Notes: generated by a model from the letters alone, not told the origin. A stretch of 64,000 nt of DNA from Desulfobacula toluolica Tol2 (GCF_000307105.1 NC_018645.1:3061501-3125500); one strand, 5' to 3'. Numbered from the stretch's first letter, positions 33,614 to 43,836 are shown. Program-made: numbers and translations.

Positions 33614-33930
33614 TTGGATGCCTTGAATGTTTTTTTTGAACAAACCAGAGTCGGTTCCCTAAGCATTAATGACAGGAGGCAGTTTCCATTTCAATATTCT
33701 AAGAAATGGTTGACATCACCTGATGCGTTTCAAATATCAATTTCTTTGCCGATGCAGGAAGAAATTTTTCCACATAACAAAGTAAAATCATTTTTTTCCA
33801 ATCTGTTACCTGAAGCTGCCGTTAGAATATTAATCGCGAAACAACTTGGAATTTTCGATAAAAATGATTTTATGCTTCTCAAACGTATTGGGGGAGAGTG
33901 TGCCGGGGCACAGGAAAAACTGGCACTTTT
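33614..33930 (+). pseudogene. hipA-like kinase, N-terminal fragment only
   Basis: About 105 residues match the HipA N-terminal domain: ISISLPMQEEIFPHNKV, then FFSNLLPEAAVRILIAKQLG and LLKRIGGECAGA. HipA kinases phosphorylate glutamyl-tRNA synthetase or related targets, but the kinase domain is absent. After ECAGA the frame runs into unrelated sequence and ends inside the convergent permease gene. It is a truncated remnant beside the HipB-like frame. Confidence 0.75.
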
Positions 33931-33999
33931 CTACAGGGAGTCAGTTTGTATCAAAAGTTTAATTAATAAGGTATTTTCTTCCGATCAAAAGAAGATGTT

Positions 34000-35790
34000 T
34001 CAAAAAGGCCAGAAAAAAGGAATCAAAATAGAAGAAAGGACAATCACAATTATATTCAGCGGCAGCCCTATTTTTATGTAATCTGAAAACCGGTAACGCC
34101 CGGGGCCGTATACCAGTAAATTGGTCTGATACCCGATGGGAGTTGCAAAACAGGCACTGGCACCAAAGCAGATACCTATTATAAAAGGTCGGGGATCGAC
34201 ACCAAATGACGCTGCAGTCGTCACGGCAATGGGCAGCAAAAGAACGGCCGTGGCATTATTGCTCAATATATGTGTACAGAAGCTGGAAAGAAAAATCACC
34301 CCGAGAAGAACAGCATGGGGACTTTTGCCGTCAAAAAGGCTTAAAAATGCATCGGCATAAAGCTGTGTTGCACCGGTTTTCTGCATGGCAACCCCCAGGG
34401 CAATCGTGCCGACAATCAGCAGCAAAACTTCGGATTCCAGGGAACGATAGGCATCTTTCAAGCGAAGACAATTGGTGAGTGTCATTAAGAATACTCCCGC
34501 AAGAGAACAGACAAGTATATCTGCAAGGCCGGTTGATGCACAGAATACCACACCTACAAATATAAGGGCTGCCATTCGGGCTTTTTCTGTATCAATCATG
34601 GAATAGTGAATATCTTCAATGACAATAAATTCATTGGAATTTCGTATTTTGGAAAGCTTTTCCCTGGGACAGCGCACCAGTATGGTATCGCCGACTTTAA
34701 GCTTTACCGTTGTTATCTTTCGGTATGAATAATGGTGACGACGGGTCCGGATAGCGATAATCTTAATTTCCGGATCATTTTGAAGTTCAGTAGACAATAG
34801 TTTTTCCCGCAGCAATCCAGACATGGGCGGTACAATCAATTCAACAATCAGGTCGTCCTTAAGACCGTGTCCGAAGGCCATGTTTTCCTCTCCATGTGCC
34901 AGTTCCATGATCTGCTTTTTCAGGCATGAAACAATATCTTCTGCAGAGCCTTTAACAAGAAGAATATCCTCTTGTTTGACGGTAAGCGGGCTTCGGACGG
35001 GATCAAAAATATTTCCATTCCGAAACACTTCAATGACACTCAGGCCCAGTTGCTCCCGGGCATATTCAATGATGTGTTCTTCACCGATCAAGGGACTGTT
35101 TTGGGAAACAATCAGCTCGGCAATATATCGGTTTGATTTTGTTTCATCCAGTTCACAGACCGGTGCTGTTCGCCCGGGTAATATTCTCGGAGAGATAAAA
35201 ATCAAAAAAACAATCCCAATAATTGCGATGGGAATGCCTACCTGGCTGAGTTCAAACATGGAAAGCGGCTCAAAGCCAAATTGTGTTGAAAGGTCACTGA
35301 CAATAATGTTGGTGGAGGTGCCGATCAGGGTGCAAGTGCCGGCAAGAATCGACACATAAGATAGTGGAATCAGCAGCTTGGAAGGTGAGAAATCGCACTC
35401 ACAGCTCAACCCCATAACAATGGGGATAAACAAGACAACTACCGGGGTGTTGTTGATAAAGGCAGAGGCCAGAGCGACTGTTGAGAGAATAAGAAAGACG
35501 GCGCGGGTTTTGTTCCCTTTTGAAAAATGCAAAATACGCTCGCTGATAAACCCAACCGCACCTGTCCGAATCAGGCCATGACTTAAAAGAAACATTGCCC
35601 CCACAGTTATCACAGCAGGATTTGCAAAGCCGGAAATAGTTTCACCAGGGCTTAGGATGCCAGTAATTGCAAGGGCAACCATAATGCCAATGGCAGTCTT
35701 ATCAACTGCTATTTTCTCAGTTATCAGAAGGCTTAATGACGCTATCAGGATAGCCGTAACAACAATAATATCTAAATTCAGTTCAGGCAT
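34000..35790 (-). CDS. SLC13/CitM-type anion permease with two RCK_C domains
   Basis: The start at 35790 (MPELNLDIIVV) is preferred over 35889, because the extra 33 residues are charged and precede the first membrane helix. The 596-aa protein has an N-terminal set of helices (SLSLLITEKIAVDKTAIGIM, then FINNTPVVVLFIPIVMGL and GTCTLIGTSTNIIVSDL), two TrkA-C/RCK_C ligand-binding domains in the middle, and a second helical half repeating the signature (LSNNATAVLLLPIAV, then CFATPIGYQTNLLVYGPG). This is the usual layout of SLC13-family sodium/sulfate or dicarboxylate carriers. The substrate cannot be told from sequence. It is a single gene convergent with the hipA remnant. Confidence 0.88.
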   Translation of the reverse strand: MPELNLDIIVVTAILIASLSLLITEKIAVDKTAIGIMVALAITGILSPGETISGFANPAVITVGAMFLLSHGLIRTGAVGFISERILHFSKGNKTRAVFLILSTVALASAFINNTPVVVLFIPIVMGLSCECDFSPSKLLIPLSYVSILAGTCTLIGTSTNIIVSDLSTQFGFEPLSMFELSQVGIPIAIIGIVFLIFISPRILPGRTAPVCELDETKSNRYIAELIVSQNSPLIGEEHIIEYAREQLGLSVIEVFRNGNIFDPVRSPLTVKQEDILLVKGSAEDIVSCLKKQIMELAHGEENMAFGHGLKDDLIVELIVPPMSGLLREKLLSTELQNDPEIKIIAIRTRRHHYSYRKITTVKLKVGDTILVRCPREKLSKIRNSNEFIVIEDIHYSMIDTEKARMAALIFVGVVFCASTGLADILVCSLAGVFLMTLTNCLRLKDAYRSLESEVLLLIVGTIALGVAMQKTGATQLYADAFLSLFDGKSPHAVLLGVIFLSSFCTHILSNNATAVLLLPIAVTTAASFGVDPRPFIIGICFGASACFATPIGYQTNLLVYGPGRYRFSDYIKIGLPLNIIVIVLSSILIPFFWPF

Positions 35791-35981
35791 AATATATCCC
35801 GTCCTTGTCCATTTTCGATCAGACATCCTGTCAATTTCTAAGTATTTCTGAATATAAACATTCTTTTTTAATATACAAATCAACAGCAAAATTCATCGCA
35901 TATTCATTGCCTCTGCCCCCATTTTTAGACACCTGTGCCTCCCTGCTCATTCCAAGCAGTACCGTAAAAAACATTGCCTTG

Positions 35982-37529
35982 CTATAATAAGGCCGATGCT
36001 GCGTCAGCACCGGCTTCGCCGTCAAGAGCAGAGGATACAATACCGCCTGCATACCCCGCACCTTCACCGACCGGGAATAATCCCACAACCTGGGGGTGCA
36101 TTCGTGTATTCTGAATCCTTGGAATCCTGACAGGAGAACTGGTACGACTTTCCACAGCCAGTACCACAGCTTCCCGGGTGACATACCCTTTTTTTTGCCG
36201 GTTAAAAATACCAAAGCCGGATTTAAGGGCTTCTGTGATAACCGGTCCCAGGACTTTGCTTAAAGGATAACTGACTGCTCCTGGAATATAGGAGGTTTTG
36301 GGTAATTCTGCAGAAAGCTTGTCTTCCAGAAAATCCGTCAAACGCTGGGCAGGCGCTGCAAGAGTTTTGCCACCTGCTTCAAAAGCCTTCTTTTCCAACT
36401 CCTTTTGAAGCTCAATGCCTGAAAAATATTTGTGTCGGCTGTATTTTTCATGCAGGGATGCATCAATGGTTACAACCATTCCGGCATTGGCACGAGACAG
36501 ATTCCTATAAGAATTCGACATCCCGTTCAACACCAGTTCTCCGGGACTTGTGGCTGCAGGGACAAGCATTCCGCCAGGACACATGCAGAAAGAATAAACC
36601 CCTGTTTTGCCAACCTGACAAGAAAACGAATAGCTGGCGGCGGGAAGATCATGGCTTTTGGCATTTTTCCCATACTGCATAAAATTGATAATCTCCTGGG
36701 GATGTTCCACTCTGACACCCATTGCAAAGGGTTTTGATTCAAGGGCAATGCCGCATCGGTCCAGCATCATATAAACATCTCTTGCAGAATGGCCTGTGGC
36801 AAGAATCACACCATCGGCAAGAAATTCGTCGTTATCGGTTCTGACACCCTTGATCCTGTCATGCTCCATGATAAGATCTTTCACTCGAGTGTTGAAATGA
36901 ATCTCACCATTACAGGACAAGATCGTGTTCCTTATGGATTTTATAATCCCTGGCAGCTTGTTGGACCCGATATGCGGGTGAGCATTGACCAGAATATCAT
37001 GATTTGCACCATGCTGAACAAGAATGGAAAGCATCCTTCCAACATTCCCCCGTTTTGTTGACCGGGTATAGAGCTTGCCATCGCTGTAAGTGCCTGCTCC
37101 ACCTTCACCAAAACAATAATTGGAATCCTGATTGCAGATCCCGTCGGCATTGATGGTTTTCAGGTCAAATCGCCTTTGTTTAACATCCTTTCCCCTTTCC
37201 AGGACAACGGGAATAATGCCATGTTCAATCAATCTAAGTGCTGCAAAAAGACCGGCCGGCCCGCTTCCTACAACAATGATTTTTTTTGAACTGCTAACCG
37301 GTTTAAAGCTGACCGGTATCAAAAGATCCTTAACAGGCTCGCCTGAGTAGACCAATACCTGAAGCTCGAACACAGGCATTTTGCTCCTTGCATCCAGAGA
37401 ACACCTCCGGGTCTGAACCGCATCAATGGCATCAATAGGAATCTTTAAAGCTTTTGCAGCAGCTTTTTTCAGTGCCTTGGAGTCATGAACAGACTCCGAA
37501 GAAACTCTCAGGGTTATCTGTTTGATCAT
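35982..37529 (-). CDS. FAD-dependent dehydrogenase (COG2509 family)
   Basis: The 515-aa protein has an N-terminal 80-residue domain, then KIIVVGSGPAGLFAALRL (dinucleotide-binding GxGxxG, about residues 83-100) and ERGKDVKQRR. FGEGGAGTYSDGKLYTR is the signature of the COG2509 uncharacterised flavoprotein family. SFCMCPGGMLVPAAT and VGEGAGYAGGIVSSALDG near the end complete the FAD site. The family's reaction is not established. The length is standard and there is no signal peptide. It is transcribed alone, 190 bp from the permease. Confidence 0.9.
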   Translation of the reverse strand: MIKQITLRVSSESVHDSKALKKAAAKALKIPIDAIDAVQTRRCSLDARSKMPVFELQVLVYSGEPVKDLLIPVSFKPVSSSKKIIVVGSGPAGLFAALRLIEHGIIPVVLERGKDVKQRRFDLKTINADGICNQDSNYCFGEGGAGTYSDGKLYTRSTKRGNVGRMLSILVQHGANHDILVNAHPHIGSNKLPGIIKSIRNTILSCNGEIHFNTRVKDLIMEHDRIKGVRTDNDEFLADGVILATGHSARDVYMMLDRCGIALESKPFAMGVRVEHPQEIINFMQYGKNAKSHDLPAASYSFSCQVGKTGVYSFCMCPGGMLVPAATSPGELVLNGMSNSYRNLSRANAGMVVTIDASLHEKYSRHKYFSGIELQKELEKKAFEAGGKTLAAPAQRLTDFLEDKLSAELPKTSYIPGAVSYPLSKVLGPVITEALKSGFGIFNRQKKGYVTREAVVLAVESRTSSPVRIPRIQNTRMHPQVVGLFPVGEGAGYAGGIVSSALDGEAGADAASALL

Positions 37530-38101
37530 TTTGCATCCTTAAATTAATAAAAACAGGGCTGCCATTTCTTAAATGACCCCATTTTTTTTTAGGTTTTATA
37601 TTATGACAAATCACATCAAAGCCAATTGACAGTTGAGTTTGTTCTCCGTTAAGAACTCATTAAAATATTCAAAGAACTCAAACAAATTTTAAAATATTTA
37701 TAATTTCAACTGATTAGAGCCGCTCGAGTTTAATCCCCATTAATGGCTGAGTCAACGACAATAAAGCTTTTATCCGAAATAAAAATTGCCGGCAGATGTA
37801 TGTCATCCAGAAACCCGGGCAGTATGCATGCATATCTTTCCACAAAAATATGCTGAAGTACAAGCCGCAGATGTTCAAAATTAAAATCACAGATGATACC
37901 CAAAAAAGTGGCATCGCAATTGATTTGGTCAGGAAAAGAAAGCCAGACATAAAATCAACTCCAGATCTGATGAACCTGCAGACAGTTACTTTTATTGTAT
38001 ATCTATGATTTGCCTGCTATATTTACAATTCAATCACCGCTGGGTGTGATAAAAGAACACAAAAGGCCTTGCAGGCCTGTATTCAATAAAAAAAGGGGTT
38101 T
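37530..38101. other. Intergenic region, no convincing gene
   Basis: Between the divergent FAD dehydrogenase and dbpA. Short frames on both strands (37714-37950, 37796-38008) overlap each other, lack ribosome sites and match nothing I know. Promoters for both neighbours must lie here. Confidence 0.5.
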
Positions 38102-39478
38102 ATGAAAGCTTTTACCGCATTACCATTAACCAAGCCAATGATCGAAAATCTGGAGACCCTGGGATACCAGGAGATGACTCCGGTTCAGGCGGGGAGTTTG
38201 CCCCATGTGCTTAAAGGAGAAGACCTGCTGGCCCAGGCCAAGACAGGTAGTGGGAAAACCGCAGCCTTTGGCATAGGATTGCTGCACAACCTGAATGTAA
38301 AGCGCTTCAGGGTGCAAGCCCTGGTGATGTGTCCCACCCGCGAACTGGCAGAACAGGTGGCAGGCGAGCTGCGGCGCATAGCCCGGTTTAAACACAATAT
38401 CAAGATTGTAACCATCTGCGGCGGAGTGCCCTTTTTACCCCAGCAGATTTCTCTGGAGCATCAGGGACATATTGTGGTGGGAACTCCAGGACGTATTGAA
38501 CAGCATTTAAAACGCAAAACAATGAATCTTGATCATGTCACAACACTTGTTCTGGACGAGGCGGACAGAATGCTGGATGTTGGTTTTGCCGACAGCATTG
38601 AAATGATTATGGGTTATGTTCCAAAACATCGTCAGACCCTTCTTTTTTCCGCCACATTTCCAAAGCCGATCCTTGACTTAAGTACTCGGTTTCAGAAAAA
38701 CGCGCATCAGGTGGTGGTGGATGTTGAACACGAAGAAAACGTTATTAGGCAATATTTCTTCGAAGCCGGGTGGGAATGGAAGCCCGTTGTTACGGCTCAG
38801 ATTTTAGATGCATATAAACCGGCATCAGCACTGATTTTCTGCAACACCAAATTGCAGTGCAAGTCTCTTTCAAAGTTCCTTGAGGCAAAAGGATTTTCAT
38901 CTCTGGCCATTCACGGAGACCTTGAACAGAAGGATCGAACCCAAATATTGGTGCGCTTTTCCAACGGCAGCACCCCCATTCTGGTAGCCACGGACGTGGC
39001 AGCCAGGGGACTTGATATCTCAGGTTTGAGTGCGGTAATCAATTTTGACCTCCCGTTTGAGCCGGAGGTGTATATCCACCGCATAGGCCGGACAGGCCGG
39101 GCCGGAAAAGAGGGAATGGCTTTTTCCCTTATGACGCCCAAAGAACAATTCAGACTCGAAGAAATAAACACCCTTATGGGCACGGCTTTTGAGGTATCCG
39201 ATATCGAAGATCTTGAGCCCGCAACCAAAGAGCACGCCACCCCTGCCATGGTGACCTTCTCCATCAATGGTGGGCGAAAAGCCAAACTTCGGCCTGGAGA
39301 TATCCTGGGTGCTTTGACCAAGGATGCCGGAATCGACGGAAGCTGCGTGGGCAAAATCGACTGCTTTGAGTTTTATTCCTACGTTGCCATTGAGCGCACC
39401 ATGGCTGATAAAGCTCAAAAAGCGCTCTTTAGAAACAAGATCAAGGGGCGTAACTTTATTGTCCACAGACATGAGTAA
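38102..39478 (+). CDS. dbpA: ATP-dependent RNA helicase DbpA
   Basis: The 458-aa protein has all DEAD-box motifs in order: Q motif (GYQEMTPVQAGSLP), AKTGSGKT, PTRELAEQV, TPGR, VLDEADRML, LFSATFP, then ARGLDISGL and YIHRIGRTGRAGKEG. The C-terminal 75 residues form the DbpA RNA-binding domain (KAKLRPGDILGALTK), which recognises hairpin 92 of 23S rRNA. Its role is in large-subunit assembly. Length is typical. It is followed 13 bp later by rsgA, so both ribosome-assembly genes form one operon. Confidence 0.93.
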   Translation: MKAFTALPLTKPMIENLETLGYQEMTPVQAGSLPHVLKGEDLLAQAKTGSGKTAAFGIGLLHNLNVKRFRVQALVMCPTRELAEQVAGELRRIARFKHNIKIVTICGGVPFLPQQISLEHQGHIVVGTPGRIEQHLKRKTMNLDHVTTLVLDEADRMLDVGFADSIEMIMGYVPKHRQTLLFSATFPKPILDLSTRFQKNAHQVVVDVEHEENVIRQYFFEAGWEWKPVVTAQILDAYKPASALIFCNTKLQCKSLSKFLEAKGFSSLAIHGDLEQKDRTQILVRFSNGSTPILVATDVAARGLDISGLSAVINFDLPFEPEVYIHRIGRTGRAGKEGMAFSLMTPKEQFRLEEINTLMGTAFEVSDIEDLEPATKEHATPAMVTFSINGGRKAKLRPGDILGALTKDAGIDGSCVGKIDCFEFYSYVAIERTMADKAQKALFRNKIKGRNFIVHRHE

Positions 39479-39491
39479 TGGAGATTAACAT

Positions 39492-40415
39492 TTGAAAATC
39501 AAGCAAAATAACTCCCCGAGTCCTTCTCCTGGCCAAAAGGGTGTGATCGTTGCCCACCATGGCATTGCCGTGGATATATTGTTTGCATCGGGAGAACGGC
39601 GGAAAGTAAAGGTGAAAAGGCGCGCCGGTCATGTTGTCGGCGACAACGTGGCAGTGCAGGAGCAACGCCTTACCCGGCTGCCGCGTAAAACTCAACTTTG
39701 CAGAAGGGATTCCCGGGGCAGTGTCCGAATTATCGGAGCCAACCTGGATGTTCTCGGCGTGGTGATTTCACACCTGCCTTTGCCGACACCCGGATATATT
39801 GACCAGGCCATTGTTGCCGCAAGAGAGGCCGACCTGACGCCGATACTGGTGATCAACAAGAAAGATCTTGAAGGTTCAGAACCCTTTATTGCTAAAATTA
39901 GAAACACCTACACAGGAATCGTGGATATTTTTGCTGTAAGCTCGTCTACAGGAGAAGGGCTTGACGAGTTAACCTTGTTTTTGGGACAGGGGTTCAGAAG
40001 CTTTTTTGTGGGCATCACAGGGGTGGGCAAAAGCAGCCTGCTCAATGCCATCTGCCCGACACTGGATCTCCAGATCGGCCAGCTCTATGAAGCAGGCAAA
40101 AGAGGATGCAATACCACCACGGTTTCCACACTTCATTCACTGCCGGGCGGGGGAGAACTTGTGGACACACCTGGCTTCAACGAGTTCGGGCTGGTGGATA
40201 TCTCGACAGAGGATCTTGCAGGGTATTTTCCAGGGTTTGAAGACGCTATGGAGAGCCGCTGCCGTTTCCGGGATTGCCGCCACCGCACCGAACCGGGCTG
40301 CGCCGTGTTGCAATTGGTTGAAAGCAAAAAAATTACCCGGGAACGGTATGCCACCTATCTTGCGATCTTTGATCAGCTTGAAGCCGGAGAGGCCCGGTTT
40401 AAAACCCGGAGGTAG
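39492..40415 (+). CDS. rsgA: Small-ribosomal-subunit biogenesis GTPase RsgA
   Basis: The 307-aa protein starts with an OB-fold region (residues about 15-75) and has the circularly permuted GTPase order: NKKD (G4), then GITGVGKSSLLN (G1), TTTVSTLH (G2) and DTPGFNEFG (G3). The zinc-binding CRFRDCRHRTEPGC follows. RsgA checks maturation of the 30S decoding centre. The start is TTG at 39492, 13 bp after dbpA; no in-frame ATG is better placed. Confidence 0.93.
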   Translation: MKIKQNNSPSPSPGQKGVIVAHHGIAVDILFASGERRKVKVKRRAGHVVGDNVAVQEQRLTRLPRKTQLCRRDSRGSVRIIGANLDVLGVVISHLPLPTPGYIDQAIVAAREADLTPILVINKKDLEGSEPFIAKIRNTYTGIVDIFAVSSSTGEGLDELTLFLGQGFRSFFVGITGVGKSSLLNAICPTLDLQIGQLYEAGKRGCNTTTVSTLHSLPGGGELVDTPGFNEFGLVDISTEDLAGYFPGFEDAMESRCRFRDCRHRTEPGCAVLQLVESKKITRERYATYLAIFDQLEAGEARFKTRR

Positions 40416-40974
40416 GCATTTTCAGGTGATGCCGGCTATCATTGCAATAAAGGCCATGACAGATCACTCTGCCACAACAAACAATGAAAGAGTTTTAATT
40501 TCAGCAGGTTAAAAGTTCTTTCAGATAAACACCCAGGGAACTTCGCAGTCACCATTTTCAGCAGAGACATAAACCATGCCGTCTAAAAATGGTAACAGAA
40601 AAATCCATGGTACGTTTCACTATACCTGCCAATGCCTGAATGCTTTTCCATTGAAACTGAAAAACAGATACCTTCAAATCATTTAATTTCTCTTGTTCTT
40701 TAACCCGCCAACTATCTGATTTTAAGTTAAACGAACACACCTTAACACTTGGTGAAAGCCGGGCTGTTTTTTTTTATTCTGTCAAAGGCCGGCTCCCCTA
40801 TGTCAATCCATAACGAATAAACTAATCGTGCCAAAGATGTCAAGCAAATATCCCGGACCTTGGGGCCAGGATATTTACTGACCCTGATCACATTTTATTG
40901 ATGAAGTATATGTATGGTAATAATTTTCTTTCGCTTACTCAATTTACGAAACCCACAATTGGAGAATTTTTGCA
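40416..40974. other. Intergenic region, no convincing gene
   Basis: Between rsgA and the response-regulator gene. One minus-strand frame (40558-40740) has no support. Promoter for the two-component operon presumably lies near the right end; I see no clear boxes or terminator. Confidence 0.45.
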
Positions 40975-41703
40975 ATGACACTGAAAACAATAATTATTGA
41001 TGATGAACCTTTTGTCCGAAAGGATATTTCCAATATGTTATTATCATATAAAAAGGTTGTTGTTACAAGCCAGGCAGGAAGTCTTGCCGAGGCCAGAAAA
41101 AAATTATCCCAAAACAGGTTTGACCTGGTTTTTCTTGATATCTGCCTGAGCGGAGGAACTGGATTTGACCTGATTCCCTTTATTAATCCATCTGCAAAAA
41201 TTGTGTTTATCACCGGTCATGATGAATATGCCATACGCGCATTTGAAGTAAATGCCCTTGATTATCTGCTCAAACCGGTTTGCCCGGATCGCCTTGACAA
41301 AACCCTTATGCGGCTCGAACCCGAGATAAAAAGCCCTGTTTCAAGAAACTTTGATCATCGAGTTCTTGTCAATCTAAATTCCGGTTATCAGTTTGTTTCC
41401 CCGGATGAAATCATTGTTATTTCATCCATAGGGGGCAATTACATCTGTGTTCATTTAAAAAACAATGAACAATTGGTTTGCAGAAAAACACTTTCCGAAT
41501 GGGAATCCCTTCTTCCTGAATCCTGTTTTTTCCGCATCCACAGGTCCACCATTATTAATATGAAATATATAAAAAGCATGCTCCATGAAAAAGACGGTTC
41601 CTTTCATATCTTTCTCTTTAATCGGGACAAAAGTTTTACTGTGAGCAGACGTATGGTATCCAGCCTGAAAACAAAAATAAAAAAAATGACTTCAGAACAA
41701 TGA
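40975..41703 (+). CDS. LytTR-family response regulator
   Basis: Residues 1-120 form a receiver domain with the acidic pair IIDDEPF, the phosphorylatable Asp in DLVFLDICLSGGTGFDL and the Lys in YLLKPVCPDRL. Residues about 135-240 form the LytTR DNA-binding domain (IIVISSIGGNYICVH, SCFFRIHRSTIINMKYI). These regulators bind tandem direct repeats in promoters. The stop overlaps the start of the kinase gene (ATGA), so the two are one operon. The target genes are unknown. Length (242 aa) is standard. Confidence 0.92.
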   Translation: MTLKTIIIDDEPFVRKDISNMLLSYKKVVVTSQAGSLAEARKKLSQNRFDLVFLDICLSGGTGFDLIPFINPSAKIVFITGHDEYAIRAFEVNALDYLLKPVCPDRLDKTLMRLEPEIKSPVSRNFDHRVLVNLNSGYQFVSPDEIIVISSIGGNYICVHLKNNEQLVCRKTLSEWESLLPESCFFRIHRSTIINMKYIKSMLHEKDGSFHIFLFNRDKSFTVSRRMVSSLKTKIKKMTSEQ

Positions 41704-42860
41704 ACAATAATAGATCTTTCCTGTCAGGCCAGGCTGTTCAAGCAAAGCCTCCCGTCTGTAAAACTACAATGCCGGACTTTTTATTCAACCCTGGTGGCCT
41801 TGAGTCCCGCGAAGATTACCATGTGCTGGTTGTAGATGATGATCCAGACAACCGTTACTTTGTTAAAACCGTTCTTTTACGGGAAAATATCATATGTCAA
41901 ACCGTATCAAACGGTCTGAATGCCATAGAAAGGATTAAATCAGGACAAATCCCCCGGCTTATTCTCCTGGATATTGTTATGCCAGGCTTATCAGGTTATG
42001 AAGTATGCCGTATATTGAGAAATTTTTTTTCTTCCTCTGAACTGCCGATTATCATTTTGACCAAAGAAAGAAGAACGGATGAACTGTTGGAGACCCACCA
42101 ATTGGGAGCCAATGATTATCTTTTAAAACCTTTTTCCAAACATGAACTTATTGCAAGAGTCCGATGTCAGCTGGAGTTACTTCAGGCCAATAAAATTGTT
42201 AAAACCAACAGAGACCTGGAAAAGGAAATACAAAGGCAAAAACAAAAAAAAGAAACCGCCCGGCTCATGGCGGAAAAAGAAAGACTGGAAAAACTTCGTT
42301 ACCAGATCAACCCTCATTTTCTCTTTAATGCGCTGTCATCCATTCGAGGTGCTGTTTTCAGCGATAAAAAAGCCGCCAGCCAGATGATTTCCCATCTGGC
42401 TGAATTTTGCAGGCTTTCCCTTTCCCATGGGACACAAAATCGCCTTACAGTAGACCAAGAGATTTCTTTCATACAACACTATCTGTTTATGGAAAAAATG
42501 CGATTTGGAGATTACATAAATATTTGTGTTGAAATCGAACCGGAAGTTAAAAACGTCATCATACCTGCCTTTGTTCTTCAGCCCCTTGTTGAAAATGCGA
42601 TCAAATACGGCACCCTGACCAGCCCGGATTTTCTTGAAGTAAAAATAACAATAAAAACCCATAATACCGATGAAATTTTTATCCGAATATCCAACACGGG
42701 TTTCTGGATAAGCCCTTTTAATAAAGGGGGACACACAGGCATTGGTCTCAAAAACATCAAAGAAAGATTGAATAAATTTTATTCAGGCCGGCAATGCATA
42801 AAAAAACAAACAAATGACGGACAGGTAAGCATTATCATTATCCTGCCGGATACCCTTTAA
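41700..42860 (+). CDS. Cytosolic LytS-type histidine kinase with N-terminal receiver
   Basis: The 386-aa protein begins with a receiver domain (residues about 37-155: VLVVDDDPDNRY, Asp in LILLDIVMPGLSGYE, YLLKPF), then a basic coiled coil (about 160-200) and a His_kinase domain with the H-box YQINPHFLFNALSSIRG, N-box PLVENAIKYG and G-box GIGLKNIKERL. There is no membrane segment, so the signal must enter through phosphotransfer to the receiver or from a partner. It overlaps the LytTR regulator gene by 4 bp and most likely phosphorylates it. A receiver before a LytS-type kinase is less common than membrane sensors. Confidence 0.9.
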   Translation: MNNNRSFLSGQAVQAKPPVCKTTMPDFLFNPGGLESREDYHVLVVDDDPDNRYFVKTVLLRENIICQTVSNGLNAIERIKSGQIPRLILLDIVMPGLSGYEVCRILRNFFSSSELPIIILTKERRTDELLETHQLGANDYLLKPFSKHELIARVRCQLELLQANKIVKTNRDLEKEIQRQKQKKETARLMAEKERLEKLRYQINPHFLFNALSSIRGAVFSDKKAASQMISHLAEFCRLSLSHGTQNRLTVDQEISFIQHYLFMEKMRFGDYINICVEIEPEVKNVIIPAFVLQPLVENAIKYGTLTSPDFLEVKITIKTHNTDEIFIRISNTGFWISPFNKGGHTGIGLKNIKERLNKFYSGRQCIKKQTNDGQVSIIIILPDTL

Positions 42861-43106
42861 TTGTTTATTTCACCTCATTATTCATTTACATGGATTGATA
42901 GACCCTTTTTTAAAACTCTTTTTAACCGTTCATCACAAGATTCCTGCCGTTTATCACATAAAGCTTGAAAGATTACCTTCATGTGAGCATATCAAGAAAA
43001 CAATTTTGCGAAAAATATTGTAACCAAAAGAGCGGAGCTGTGCGCATAAGGTTTTAAGCACCCCGGCTGACCGGACTATGCCGGAAGGCCAGCCAACACC
43101 TTTATA

Positions 43107-43700
43107 ATGGGACACCATGAAATGATCCATTCTGCAGTCAGTCACATCACCCTTGAGCTGAACCAGTATCTTGGAAGGACATTCAGTCTTAACGAGGATA
43201 TTGCCCTTATGTCCAATATCACGGAACAGGACGGAAGTGTTGCTGTAAATGCAAACAACAAAATAGCGGTGTTCATTGTTAACATTGAAAAAGATGTTAC
43301 CCCTTCTCATCTAAGGAGCAACGGGTTTACGGATGCAAGGGAACAAATCATTGTATACCCGCCTCTGCATTTAAATCTGTTTCTCATGTTTGCGGCAAAT
43401 TTCGGGGGACCGAATTATCCGGAAGCTTTAAAATTTTTGTCCCACACCATCCGCTTTTTTCAGAACAATCCTGTCTTTACCCGCCAGAATTCTCCCGACC
43501 TTGATCCGAGAATAGATAAAATGATTCTGAATATTGAGAATCTGGATATGAAGGATCTGAGCAGTCTCTGGAACATCATAAGCGGTAAATACCTGCCTTC
43601 TGTCCTTTACCGGGTAAAGATGCTCACTTTTGAATCCGAGGATGTAAAAGCAAAAGTTTGGTCGGCATCTGATCCAACAACCTCTGTAAATACCTTATAG
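43107..43700 (+). CDS. DUF4255 (Pvc16-like) contractile-injection-system protein
   Basis: The 197-aa protein has the family pattern HSAVSHITLELNQYL at the start, AVFIVNIEKD, then LNLFLMFAANF, YPEALKFLSHTIRFFQNNP and YLPSVLYRVKMLTFE. DUF4255 proteins cap the tube or sheath in extracellular contractile injection systems. No sheath, tube, baseplate or AAA+ gene is near, so it is a remnant or stands apart from its cluster. The start may be the ATG at 43122 (MIHSAV) rather than 43107. A transposase lies 280 bp downstream. Confidence 0.78.
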   Translation: MGHHEMIHSAVSHITLELNQYLGRTFSLNEDIALMSNITEQDGSVAVNANNKIAVFIVNIEKDVTPSHLRSNGFTDAREQIIVYPPLHLNLFLMFAANFGGPNYPEALKFLSHTIRFFQNNPVFTRQNSPDLDPRIDKMILNIENLDMKDLSSLWNIISGKYLPSVLYRVKMLTFESEDVKAKVWSASDPTTSVNTL

Positions 43701-43836
43701 TGCAGGTTTATGTCAGCATATAAATTATTATTCAGAATTCTGGTAAAGCACGAATATTATTCAGGATCGCCTGCTGGTGATCTTGAATTTTTGCCCACCT
43801 CTGCTTGTGAAAAAATAATGAACAATTCTGGGACGT

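Noticed and set aside
37714-38008. Two overlapping ORFs between the FAD dehydrogenase and dbpA
   Set aside because: They lie on opposite strands over the same DNA, have no ribosome sites and no recognisable product.
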